In this document: positions 37,601 through 49,700 of the stretch, piece after piece
Numbering within the stretch: the first letter of the stretch is position 1
Layout of the letters: the number at the start of each line of letters is the position of its first letter
From: Bathymodiolus brooksi
Taxonomy: Eukaryota; Mollusca; Bivalvia; Mytilida; Modiolidae
NCBI GenBank assembly: GCA_963680875.1
Contig: OY804584.1
Coordinates: 95,748,031 to 95,812,030, forward strand
DNA: 64,000 nt
Direction: 5' to 3'
Made by a program: the position numbers and the translations under genes
Notes under the pieces: model-generated
What the model saw: the letters and a program-made list of their open reading frames with translations, nothing else
Databases searched by the model: none
What the model was told of the DNA's origin: nothing

Positions 37601-40600
37601 TCTGATGGCATATGGTCTTTGTGATGGTATGTGGTCTTTGTGATGGTATGTGGTCTTTCTGATGGTATGTGGTCTTTGTGAGGGTATGTGGTCTTTGTGG
37701 TGGTATGTGGTCTTTGTGATGGTATGTGGTCTTTGTGATGGCATATGGTCTTTGTGATGGTATGTGGTCTTTGTGATGGCATATGGTCTTTCTGATGGTA
37801 TGTGGTCTTTCTGATGGTATGTGGTCTGTGTGATGGTATGTGGTCTTTGTGATGGTATGTGGTTTTTGTGATGGTATGTGGTCTTTCTGATGGTATGTGG
37901 TCTTTGTGATGGTATGTGGTATTTGTGATGGCATATGGTCTTTGTGATGGTATATGGTCTTTGTGATGGTATGTGGTCTTTCTGATGGTACATGGTCTTT
38001 GTGATGGTATGTGGTCTTTGTGATGGTATGTGGTCTTTGTGATGGTATGTGGTCTTTGTGATGGTATGTGGTCTTTGTGATGGTATGTGGTCTTTGTGAT
38101 GGTATGTGGTCTTTCTGATGGTACGTGGTCTTTCTGATGGTACATGGTCTCTGTGATGGTATGTGGTCTTTGTGATGGTATGTGGTCTTTGTGATGGTAT
38201 GTGGTCTTTGTGATGGTATGTGGTCTTTCTGATGGTACGTGGTCTTTCTGATGGTACATGGTCTTTGTGATGGTATGTGGTTTTTGTGATGGTATGTGGT
38301 CTTTCTGATGGTATGTGGTCTTTGTGATGGTATGTGGTCTTTCTGATAGTATGTGGTCTTTCTAATGGTATGTGGTCTTTGTGATGGTATGTGATCTTTC
38401 TGATGGTATGTGGTCTTTCTGATGGTATGTGGTCTTTGTGATGGTATGTGGTCTTTCTGATGGTATGTGGTCTTTGTGATGGTATGTGGTCTGTGTGATG
38501 GTATGTGGTCTTTGTGATGGTATATGGTCTTTCTGATGGTATGTGGTCTTTCTGATGGTATGTGGTCTTTGTGATGGTATGTGGGCATTGTGATGGTATG
38601 TGGTCTTTGTGATGGCATATGGTCTTTGTGATCTTTCTGATGGTACATGGTCTTTGTGATGGTATGTGGTCTTTGTGATGGTATGTGGTCTTGCTGATGG
38701 TATGTGGTCTTTCTGATGGTATGTGGTCTTTGTGATGGTATGTGGTCTGTGTGATGGTATGTGGTCTTTGTGATGGCATATGGTCTTTGTGATGGTATGT
38801 GGTCTTTGTGATGGTATGTGGTCTTTGTGATGGTATGTGGTCTTTGTGATGGTATGGGGTCTTTGTGATGGTATGTGGTCTTTGTGATGGTATGTGGTCT
38901 TTGTGATGGCATATGGTCTTTGTGATGGTATGTGGTCTTTGTGATGGTATGTGGTCTTTCTGATGGTATGGGGTCTTTGTGATGGTATGTGGTCTTTGTG
39001 ATGGTATGTGGTCTTTGTGATGGTATGTGGTCTTTGTGATGGCATATGGTCTTTGTGATGGTATGTGGTCTTTCTGATGGTACATGGTCTTTGTGATGGT
39101 ATGTGGTCTTTGTGATGGTATGTGGTCTTTGTGATGGCATATGGTCTTTGTGATGGTATGTGGTCTTTCTGATGGTATATGGTCTTTGTGATGGTATGTG
39201 GTCTTTGTGATGGTATGTGGTCTTTGTGATGGTATGTGATCTTTGTGATGGTATGTGGTCTTTGTGATGGTATGTGGTCTTTCTGATGGTACGTGGTCTT
39301 TGTGATGGTATGTGGTCTTTCTGATGGTATGTGGTCTTTGTGATGGCATGTGGTCTTTCTGATGGTATGTGGTCTTTCTGATGGTATGTGGTCTTTCTGA
39401 TGGTATGTGGTCTTTGTGATGGTATGTGGTCTTTGTGATGGTATGTGGTCTTGCTGATGGTATGTGGTCTTTGTGATGGTATGTGGTTTTTGTGATGGTA
39501 TGTGGTCTTTGTGATGGTACATGGTCTTTGTGATGGTATGTGGTCTTTGTGATGGTATGTGGTCTTGCTGATGGTATGTGGTCTTTCTGATGGTACATGG
39601 TCTTTGTGATGGTATGTGGTCTTTGTGATGGTATGTGGTCTTTCTGATGGTACATGGTCTTTGTGATGGTATGTGGTCTTTTTGATGGTATGTGGTCTTT
39701 GTGATGGCATGTGGTCTTTGTGATGGTATGTGGTCTTTCTGATGGTATGTGGTCTTTGTGATGGCATGTGGTCTTTCTGATGGTATGTGGTCTTTCTGAT
39801 GGCATATGGTCTTTGTGATGGTATGTGGTCTTTCTGATGGTATATGGTCTGTGTGATGGTATGTGGTCTTTGTGATGGTATGTGGTCTTTGTGATGGTAT
39901 GTGGTCTTTGTGATGGTATGTGGTCTTTCTGATGGTATGTGGTCTTTGTGATGGTATGTGGTCTTTGTGATGGTATGTGGTCGTTGTGATGGTATGTGGT
40001 CTTTCTGACGGTATGTGGTCGTTGTGATGGTATATGGTCTTTGTGATGGTATATGGTCTTTGTGATGGTATGTGGTCTTTGTGATGGTATGTGGTCTTTC
40101 TGATGGTATGTGGTCTTGCTGATGGTATGTGGTCTTTCTGGTGTTATGTGGTCTGTGTGATGGTATGTGGTCTTTGTGATGGTATGTGGTCTTTCTGATG
40201 GTATGTGGTCTTTGTGATGGTATGTGGTCTTTGTGATGGTATGTGGTCTTTCTGATGGTATGTGGTCTTTGTGATGGTATGTGGTCTTTGTGATGGTATG
40301 TGGTCTTTGTGATGGTATGTGGTCTTTCTGATGGTATGTGGTCTTGCTGATGGTATGTGGTCTTTCTGATGTTATGTGGTCTTTGTGATGGTATGTGGTC
40401 TTTGTGATGGTATGTGATCTTTGTGATGGTATGTGGTCTTTGTGATGGTATATGGTCTTTGTGATGGTATGGGGTCTTTGTGATGGTATGTGGTCTTTCT
40501 GATGGTATATGGTCTTTGTGATGATATGGGGTCTTTGTGATGGTATGTGGTCTTTCTGATGGTATATGGTCTTTGTGATGGTATGGGGTCTTTCTGGTGG

Positions 40601-41400
40601 TATGTGGTCTTTCTGATGGTATGTGGTCTTTCTGATGGTATATGGTCTTTGTGATGGTATGGGGTCTTTGTGATGGTATGTGGTCTTTGTGATGGTATGT
40701 GGTCTTTCTGATGGTATGTGGTCTTTCTGATGGTATGTGGTCTTTGTGATGGTATGTGGTCTTTCTGGTGGTATGTGGTCTGTGTGATGGTATGTGGTCT
40801 TTGTGATGGTATATGGTCTTTGTGATGGTATGTGGTCTTTGTGATGGTATGTGGTCTTTGTGATGGTATGTGGTCTTTGTGATGGTATGTGGTCTTTCTG
40901 ATGGTATGTGGTCTTTCTGATGGTATATGTTCTTTGTGATGGTATGGGGTCTTTGTGATGGTATGTGGTCTTTGTGATGGTATGTGGTCTTTGTGATGGT
41001 ATATGGTCTTTGTGATGGTATGGGGTCTTTGTGATGGTATGTGGTCTTTGTGATGGTATGTGGTCTTTGTGATGGTATGTGGTCTTTGTGATGGTACATG
41101 GTCTTTGTGATGGTATGTGATCTTTGTGATGGTATGTGGTCTTTGTGATGGTATGTGGTCTTTGTGATGGTATGTGGTCTTTCTGATGGTATGTGGTCTT
41201 GCTGATGGTATGTGGTCTTTCTGGTGTTATGTGGTCTGTGTGATGGTATGTGGTCTTTGTGATGGTATGTGGTCTTTCTGATGGTATGTGGTCTTTGTGA
41301 TGGTATGTGGTCTTTGTGATGGTATGTGGTCTTTGTGATGGTATGTGGTCTTTCTGATGGTATGTGGTCTTGCTGATGGTATGTGGTCTTTCTGATGTTA
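31700..41400. repeat. About 3-kb higher-order repeat, three or more copies
   Basis: Blocks 32,701-33,980 and 35,701-36,980 line up at an offset of exactly 3,000 bp with only isolated differences. After one extra 19-bp unit near 36,990 the offset becomes 3,019. The rare marker ggtgTtatgtgg recurs at about 34,153, 37,172, 40,145 and 41,228. The short unit at 32,580 recurs at 38,630. Confidence 0.75.
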
Positions 41401-42535
41401 TGTGGTCTTTGTGATGGTATATGGTCTTTGTGATGGTATGGGGTCTTTGTGATGGTATGTGGTCTTTGTGATGGTATGTGGTCTTTGTGATGGTATGTGG
41501 TCTTTGTGATGGTACATGGTCTTTGTGATGGTATGTGATCTTTGTGATGGTATGTGGTCTTTTAAATGGTATGTGGTCTTTGTGATGGTATGTGGTCTTT
41601 CTGATGGTATATGGTCTTTGTGATGGTATGTGATCTTTGTGATGGTATGTGGTCTTTCTGATGGTATATGGTCTTTGTGATGGTATGGGGTCTTTGTGAT
41701 GGTATGTGGTCTTTGTGATGGTATGTGGTCTTTGTGATGGTATGTGGTCTTTCTGATGGTATGTGGTCTTTCTGATGGTATGTGGTCTTTGTGATGGTAT
41801 GTGGTCTTTGTGATGGTATGTGGTCTTTGTGATGGTATGTGATCTTTGTGATGGTATGTGGTCTTTGTGATGGTATATGGTCTTTGTGATGGTATGTGGT
41901 CTTTGTGATGGTATGTGGTCTTTGTGATGGTATGTGGTCTTTGTGATGGTACATGGTCTTTGTGATGGTATGTGATCTTTGTGATGGTATGTGGTCTTTG
42001 TGATGGTACATGGTCTTTGTGATGGTATGTGGTCTTTCTGATGGTATATGGTCTTTGTGATGGTATGTGATCTTTGTGATGGTATGTGGTCTTTGTGATG
42101 GTATGTGGTCTTTGTGATGGCACATGGTCTTTGTGATGGTATGTGATCTTTCTGATGGTATGTGGTCTTTGTGATGGTACATGGTCTTTGTGATGGTATG
42201 TGGTCTTTCTGATGGTATGTGGTCTTTGTGATGGTATATGGTCTTTGTGATGGTATGGGGTCTTTGTGATGGTATGTGGTCTTTGTGATGGTATGTGATC
42301 TTTGTGATGGTATGTGGTCTTTGTGATGGTATATGGTCTTTGTGATGGTATGGGGTCTTTGTGATGGTATGTGGTCTTTGTGATGGTATATGGTCTTTCT
42401 GATGGTATGTGGTCTTTGTGATGGTATGTGATCTTTGTGATGGTATATGGTCTTTGTGATGGTATGTGGTCTTTCTGATGGTATGTGGTCTTTGTGATGG
42501 TATGTGGTCTTTCTGATGGTATGTGGTCTTTGTGA

Positions 42536-42679
42536 GTTTAAGAGAATATGTGCACGATTGTATTGCTTGTTTATACATGTACATGTATTGGGGTGGAGAT
42601 CAAGAAGTGAACAGTTAACTGATATAACACCACCACATGTTTGTGCATTTCCGCTGCCAGGAGCTGGTCATGGTCAAAT
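42536..42679. other. Right flank of the 19-bp array
   Basis: Unique-looking sequence begins immediately after the last unit. No gene is seen. Confidence 0.5.
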
Positions 42680-42935
42680 TAGCAGTCGTCGTGACCGTGA
42701 TTATATGGTAGTTGGATTTATAACTACCTGTGCAATCAGTGCCTATCACCACTAATGTTGTGAGTTCGAATCTCTTTCAGGTGAGGTGTACTCCATAACT
42801 CAATACAACATTATGTGAAAACGTTTGTCAGCAACTTGCGACAGGTCTGTGGTTTCCTCCACCAATAAAACTGACCACCACGATATAACTGAAATATTGT
42901 TGAAAGTGGTGCTAAACACCAAAACCATCCATCAA
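42680..42935 (+). mobile_element. SINE family 1, forward, near full length
   Basis: The head starts near 42,685 (CCGTGATTATATGGTAGTTGG), the B box GAGTTCGAATCTC lies near 42,763, and the body runs to 'gaaagtggtgctaaacacc' and an A-rich tail. This is the best forward copy for defining the family. Confidence 0.85.
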
Positions 42936-43849
42936 ATTTGTGTTCAATGAGTATGTAGTATATTTAGCTGTCTATTGTCACAGTATTCTAAACATATATC
43001 TATCAAATGTAGAAGTTATATACAGGAAAAAAATAATTCATTATTTTTATTTCAAGCATTTTTTAATTTCATAGTTGATTAATTAAATAACATACATAAA
43101 AACCTACCATTCTATGACAAGAATACAATCAATAATTGCTTAAAAATATTTGTTTGATATATCTGTATTGCGATTTGTAAGTATATACTCAAATACATGC
43201 TGGTTCTACCATATATCAAAATAATAAGTTTCGTACTTGTATCCCAAAATCGTCCAAGTAATGACTCTAGTAAATTCTAGGTCTACTGTATACCAAAATA
43301 ATTATTTTTTTTACTTGTACTTCAAAATCGTCCAATCAGAATACAGCATATGCTGGATACATTCTTTTAATTGGCTTATTCTTCTATAAAAATCATACTC
43401 AAAAATTTTATGACAGAAAGTCAAAGGTATTTCATTAAAACATACTTACCATTCTATGATTAGGACCTTCAATAACTTATATCCAACAGAAATATTATGT
43501 AGAATTACGTTTTTAATTTCCATGATCAGTTTTCATTAAAATCATCTGCTTCTTCGGATGCAGTGTATGCTTAAGTGGAATAACCAATATATAGACAAAA
43601 TGTATTAGTCTATGTTAATCTGAGACCAGTGTGAATATTAAAGTAAATTAGAGATTATAGTCAAAATGAATTGGTTGGTAAATAGAGATAAACCAGTATT
43701 CTCAGGAACCAATTTGAGTCGGTTATTGGTATTTATCGTCACTTTCAGAAACTTTTCAGCATGTCATGACTACCAGATTTATTAAGGCGAGCCCCGACAG
43801 GAATAATGAACTCACCGGTGAAAACCCCAGACTTGGATGAGTGCTTAGA
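42936..43849. other. AT-rich spacer
   Basis: No gene is seen. A diverged duplication is visible: the segment 'ctaccatatatcaaaataat...cccaaaatcgtccaa' near 43,206-43,258 recurs near 43,285-43,337. Confidence 0.4.
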
Positions 43850-44010
43850 TACCTTTACACTGGAGGTGGGTAACAGGGCCCAAAATGCTTATGGTAATAT
43901 GTCAACAGCCTTAACCTCTCAGCCATCAGGTCCTGAATACTGGAGATAGGCAACAGGGCCCAATAATAGCCTAAACCACTTGTCCACCGAGGCCCTGGAA
44001 CCAGAGAAGT
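43850..44010 (-). mobile_element. tRNA-like SINE fragment with two A-box-like motifs
   Basis: On the minus strand GATGGCTGAGAGGTTAAGGC (about 43,929-43,910) closely resembles the D-arm/A-box region of a tRNA-Ser or tRNA-Leu. A similar but weaker motif lies about 60 bp upstream. The motif 'caacagggccca' occurs twice. No complete cloverleaf can be drawn. Confidence 0.4.
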
Positions 44011-44544
44011 TTCACAACATGTCAATTTTGTTATATACATGTATAAAATATAGTTATCTGATTTCAAAATGCAATTCCATAAATGTCTATATAATATGGT
44101 TTTGAAAGAAAAAATATTAAATGGTAGTTTGCTTAACAATGCAAATAATACACCATGATTTAACAACAAACAATACAAGGCTGATATAACATAATGCTTA
44201 AAGTTTATGTAGCAATCAACCCTTGTTCCCTTTGATATGCTATCAATATAAGTAATATGTATAGAAAAAAACCTTCCATTTTATTAGTTGCATTATCATA
44301 CGATGTAACCTACATAGGATTCGGCAGGTCCCCCATCATCTCCTTGAAAACCAAAGAATATTAAAGTCAAGATTTTGGTTGAACTATGACTATTACAATC
44401 CAGATATCAAAGATCATCTGGCTTCATGAGGTGGTGTCCTTGTTTATTAATGTGCATATACACAAAAATTGCATAGCCCTGGGCAGCTTTCTTACAGATT
44501 CACATTTGCGAAGTTAAAACTTTGGAATATTCTTTGATTTGAAA
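44011..44544. other. Unassigned AT-rich spacer
   Basis: I see nothing supportable here. Confidence 0.4.
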
Positions 44545-44705
44545 ACCAGGAGAAAACCAACGACCTGTTGCAAGTCACTGTCAAACTTTACAACAGTACA
44601 CCTCGCCACAAGCAGATTCAAACTTGCAACGTAAGTGGTGATTGGCACTGATTGCACAGGTAGTTGTAAATCCAACTACCATATGATCACTGCCACGACG
44701 GCCCT
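44545..44705 (-). mobile_element. SINE family 1, reverse, truncated tail
   Basis: It runs from the AGGAGAAAACCAACGACCTG box to the complete head (reverse complement of GGGCCGTCGTGGCAGTGATC). The family 3' end is missing. Confidence 0.75.
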
Positions 44706-46489
44706 CTCCATAACAGTTGGAGACAATGGAATCATTATAAAGGGTCAAAGGGTCAACTACTACATGTATTAACTAAGGTTTTATAAACAATTGTAGATAA
44801 ACATATATCAAGGGGTCAACAATACAATACAATTCTACGAGGAAGCATGTATATAATATATAGCTGTCTTTAAACCATACCTCATCCAATGTTTTTATTT
44901 TCAAAGATATTTGGCAGAACTATTGAAGTCACCAAGCCTTAACTGAATGCAATGTGAATGTAACAAGTCTTCATAAATACAACAAGCTTGAAGCCCCAAA
45001 CCTCTAAAAATATATGTTAGCATCTAAACTTTATCGTGAAGACTGATATAGATATGTATAAGTTGGCTATTAATAATATTATTTCCTGAAGCTCTAATTA
45101 TGTCTATGCAATTTGACATGACAAGGGAGACAACTCAAGTTTGACATACATGTCAAAGGTAGACAACTCTTGTTTGCACTGATAAGGTAAAATAATTCCT
45201 GGATATACCAAGTTGTATGTTAATCATTTTTTTTACTAAACTTCTGCTAGAATATTATTGAAAATTCCATCCTTTAAGGTATGATTTATAGTATAAAGTA
45301 AAATAACAATTACAAAAAAAACAACTTCCCAACAGAAACAACCCAATCAGATTAATATTTGATTTTTTTCACAAACAACCAATCAAAATACACCTTTTTT
45401 TAAACTCAACCAGTCAAACACAACAAGAAAAACGTGCTTTTATGAACTTGTGTTTATCTGTCTCGTATGCTGCCTAATATGATATAATGAATTTAATTGG
45501 CATACCTCGGACTTACAATACAAATTTGACACATGTACACGGTGGCTTTAATACTAATTTTCACAGTAGAATCTGTAATCAGAAAGTTATGTTTGAAATA
45601 AACTTGACATCATAACATTTCTAAAAATAGATTTTCTTTTAACATACAGAACAAATAAAAATTATAAAAACAACAACCCAAATAAATCATAGAAACACAA
45701 CCATGTATATTTTGATTAAATTATAAACTCAACAGAAATAGAAACAACCAATGAAATGATACTATAAACTTGCCTTACCTGAGGGGTAATTCACTTTACT
45801 ATAAGCTCCACCCCAGGGAAGAGCTTTCACAACACTTCTATAGGAGCCTCCCTCAAAAATCTTCACAAATCAAAATTTTGCAAGTAATTTCTCAATGGTC
45901 ACTAAAAACGGTCCATCATTCTTCCTTGAGTGGGAGGTAAGTATATTGATATGCAAATTTTGCTTGATAAAAAAATTGAAAGCATGACATTTTTATGATA
46001 AAAAGGAAAAGTATTTTATCCTGAGTCAACTTTTAAAGTCCTTTTTAGTATATAAAACTAGCCTTTATTGGTAGTTAACATTGTTATAAACTTTCTGATG
46101 ATTTGGTTAAACACGATAAAAACTAAATTTTTGAAGGATCCTCTGATTAACCTTTATATCCAGTTTGAATTCCGACAGAAGAGTGGTTTCTGAGACAGCT
46201 TATAAGTCTTTCTTGTTCAAAGTCTATAGTGTGAAATTACAAATATATGTCTTAAACAGGTTGAAATTTTAGTTTTACAATGGACATCAAAATAAAAACA
46301 AACTTTTTAAAGGACAAGAAAAATTCTTATTAAGTTCAGTTTTTATCCAGTAGTTTCGGAGAACAATATTGAAGTAAAAAAAACTTTGACATATGAAAGG
46401 TAATGACAATACACCTTTGATGAAAGGCAAGCTAATAAAAAACAAAGACGAAGACAAAAAAGTATTATGCTCAAAGAAACGTTGGTGGT
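44706..46489. other. AT-rich spacer with candidate splice donors facing both ways
   Basis: It is mostly featureless. At 45,776-45,781 a minus-strand GTAAGG follows a short open segment, and at 45,937-45,942 a plus-strand GTAAGT follows another that starts with ATG at 45,895. No matching downstream exons were found, so no gene is called. Confidence 0.3.
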
Positions 46490-46530
46490 GTTAGGTGCCG
46501 ATTGCATAGGTAGTTATAATTCCAACTAAA
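46490..46530 (-). mobile_element. SINE family 1 head fragment
   Basis: About 40 bases match the reverse-complemented head (gattgcataggtagttataa and following). Confidence 0.5.
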
Positions 46531-47186
46531 TAGGATTTTTCACTGGTTCTTCTCATATTAAAAATAAAAAAAAACCCAGTCTGCATTATAGTAAAATATT
46601 GGAAAATTTGAGCATCTTAAATATAATTTTAAAAAATAGATTTTATAAGGAAAAAAACACAACAGTTTCAATACTAATGTCACTAATTCAAAGATAATGT
46701 TGTAATAATCAAACTACTTCGGAAAAAAAACCCTTAAAAATTGCTCACAAAAGACATATTAGTTGGTTCTGAAATTGATGGATTTCAAATTTCCCAATAT
46801 AATGAAATCAACATTATAGATATATTGCGTTATTTATTAGTACTGTTTCCATAAATGAAAGGAAAACATTAAACTTTATTAATTTCTTAAAATTCGTAGA
46901 TTTGTCGATCTGTGAAATCCACGAAAATGAGTTCCCCCAAATAAGTAATTTTCCTGAATATAAGAAATATAATATTGAAAAATTGCAAAAAAAGCACCAA
47001 AATTACTAAGTAAACTTTCATAGAATATATACATAAACATCAATAAAAAGGAAAAACATTCACCCAGAGATCGCTAGCCTACTTAAGGAGTGTAATTATA
47101 TAGATAGATAATTATATAATATAATGTGATAAAATATGGAATGATTTGTAATGTGCTAAACAGAAATAACAATACTATGTACAAGA
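46531..47186. other. AT-rich spacer
   Basis: No gene or repeat is recognised. Confidence 0.4.
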
Positions 47187-47402
47187 TCACAAAATTCTAA
47201 CGGAAAAAATTACTACCATAATTAGTTCTCAATAATAAACATTCTTTCACAAAATTCTAACGGAAAAAAGTTACTACCGTAAAAAGTAGTCAATAATACA
47301 CATTCGTAACGGAAAAAGTTACTAAGATAATTAGTTCTCAATAATACACATTCGTAACGGAAAAAGTTACTAAGATAATTAGTTCTCAATAATACACATT
47401 TG
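47187..47402. repeat. 48-bp minisatellite, about four copies
   Basis: Units share AACGGAAAAAGTTACTA and TTAGTTCTCAATAATACACA. The last two (from about 47,305 and 47,353) are nearly identical, and the earlier ones are longer and diverged. Confidence 0.75.
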
Positions 47403-48929
47403 TGAATAACAAGCATCCATGCTTCTTAATTTTACATTCTCAATTTTGTTATAGAAGTATATAGGCTTTCTAATTTCTCGTAAACTATAAGGTGAAAAAT
47501 ACAAGAGTTACTTCCCTTATTTGTCATTGAGCCTTTTCAAGAATCAAATTACACACATAATGATATCTTGTTTCTTATTTCATCGTAAGAATTGATGCAT
47601 GGACTTATCTTGAAGAAAGTGTGTGCTTTGTGCTAGGATCATATATGTGAATTATTTGTGAAAAATAAATAGGCTCAAATAGGTATCTTATATATGTGCT
47701 TGCATTGAAGGTTTTAGTAATGTATAATGCACACATTATTTTCACGAACCTTTGTAAAATAACATCCTATGTTGAAAATAATAATTTGTATATAATAATG
47801 CTTTGTAATTTGACATTTTTCAAATACATCTCAATTTCTATGATTATTTTCCAAATGGAAAACATGTCCTATTCTACTGATTTCTAAAGGTTTAAGGTAT
47901 AAACAGGTATATATACTGCATGATCAAAGCTTGTTCACAGTTGAGATTCTTATATACAACCTTGTCTCAATGATAAAATATAACATGTATAAAAATCACA
48001 AAGGAAAAAAAAACAATATTACATATGAAAACTTACTTTAAAGTTAAGATTTTACATACATGTACATGTATAACAACCCAATTATCTATAACTGGCATCT
48101 CAAAATTTCTTATAATATAATAATAAAAAATCTTTTATTTTTCTCATGCATGATTTCATGACAGGTAGTTTTCTATTTGAATATTGCTGAATGACATTAA
48201 TACACATAATATTGCAAATTATGATATGACTATAAATATTTCTTTTATCTGATTGGCTAAAAGTATGAGATTTGTTCTTGATATAACTTTATAATCATTA
48301 AGAGCAATTAATTCCTCTTGTATTGAATGATTCACATTTCCATTTTTGAAATTAACCTGGACTTTTTTCGTTTAAAAATTCCTATGGAATATTATGCAAG
48401 AATAGCATAGCCGCCAGGGGAGAAATATCTTCAGTACAATGTAACTACACAGACATCTACCATTGGAAGTTTTCAACAACAATTCCAGTTATCTCCCCTC
48501 ATTACTCAAAAAAATATTCAGTTATCTCCCCTTCATTACTATACACATTTCCTTTTTTTTTTCAATTTGCTACATATTTCAAACACAGTGAACTTGATAG
48601 CAAACTTTTCAAAGCAAAGATGAATGAAGATGACCTGACTAGTTATACAAGACAATCCTGAGTGGGAGATTTTATAAAATTATATTGTCATCAATTTAAA
48701 CATAAGAATGTATTAGTACTTTCAAAGTTAGACAGGCCATTAAAATTCTGAATATATAATTATTAGTTCATTGCAATTCCGAGATGAATATATATATGTC
48801 ATTCTGTTTGTATACATTTGTTACAGGAAAAACACTGTAATTACCAGTATATAACATACATTATAAAAGAATTCCATTTATAATAACTAGCAGGTAGAGG
48901 GTGTATCACTCATCTGTTCATAAAATGTT
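47403..48929. other. AT-rich spacer
   Basis: No coding exon is supportable. A short duplication of 'cagttatctcccct...cattact' is seen near 48,486 and 48,520. Confidence 0.4.
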
Positions 48930-49700
48930 TGTTTAACATGCAATCATCACTTAAATGTGTAAATTCTGGGACCAATCAGGTTTGTGGATTCTGAGAAGAT
49001 ATTTTTAACATTTCCATTGGACCCTGTTAAAAATTCTACTTACATGTAAATGGCAGCCAATTTTAATTTCACAAAACCTAAAACTTTGAAGAGGGCTACA
49101 TAAATGAATATTCCAGCCAAGTCTGCTTTCAAATGGTTCAGTGGTTTCAGAGAAAATGATAATGAACACATTTTGTCCATTGGGTCCATAATGTCAAGAT
49201 GTCCTGTGTTGGTGGCCATCTTGAATTTACTATTCATACAAAAATAACCTGAACCTTGTAAAGAAACATAGAATGATCATGCATGTACATGTACTGATGT
49301 AGGTTCAATTAAGTCTGAGAAATAGCTTTTTTTTAATTTTCATTTTTAAGTAGAGTGACTAGGGCCCCATGTTACTATGTTAAACATGTCCAACTGTGGT
49401 GAACATCTTGGATTTCAGATTGACACAAAAAATAAAGTTTCTTACGGACCACTCCAGGATTATTCAAATAACATTAAATTTAAAAAGATTGAGTTAAAAA
49501 GACTTCTGAATCAAATTGCATTATTGGCTGTAGAAGCTAATGTGATTCCATACTAATACCAAAATAATACACATACATTTCAACGAGGTACAGATGAACA
49601 TTCAAACAAAGTTTGTTTCCAATTGATCCAATAGTTTAAATCAACGACATTATGGTATGAAGAAGACGCTGGATGCACGTGAGATGACGACTAAGATAAA
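48930..49700. repeat. Diverged relic of the 'gccatcttggatt' repeat family
   Basis: Several degraded units contain 'ggtggccatcttgaattt' (about 49,210), 'agttcagtggtttcagag' and 'gggtccataatg', matching unit features of the large block at 55,712-57,843. The end ('gacgctggatgcacg...gatgacgac') resembles that family's terminal motif. Confidence 0.55.

Larger units (their letters stand above)
14063..42535. repeat. 28.5-kb minisatellite array of a 19-bp unit, about 1,500 copies
   Basis: The basic unit is GATGGTATGTGGTCTTTGT. The penultimate base exists in two common states (tttGtgatgg or tttCtgatgg). Rarer variants are gcatatgg, tacatgg, tacgtgg, tatatgg, tgatct, tggcct, ctggtgg, gacgg and tatgggg. 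The plus strand is strongly G over C and T over A (about 7 G, 9 T, 2 A, 1 C per unit). The minus strand of the unit has no stop codon, so frames of up to 2,258 codons run through it in all three phases, each giving a 19-residue His/Lys/Thr-rich repeat. A few units have short internal deletions (near 20,114, 22,200, 25,571, 28,588, 32,580 and 38,630). Confidence 0.95.

Noticed and set aside
14063..42535. CRISPR array
   Set aside because: Units are contiguous with no unique spacers, there are no cas genes, and the context is eukaryotic.
14000..42584. Many minus-strand frames of 200-2,258 codons encoding His/Lys/Thr-rich repeats
   Set aside because: This is an automatic result of a stop-free 19-bp unit. 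Frames overlap one another in all phases and begin or end wherever rare short units occur.
43855..44178. 107-residue minus-strand ORF
   Set aside because: It overlaps tRNA-like repeat sequence with no supporting splice sites or motifs.
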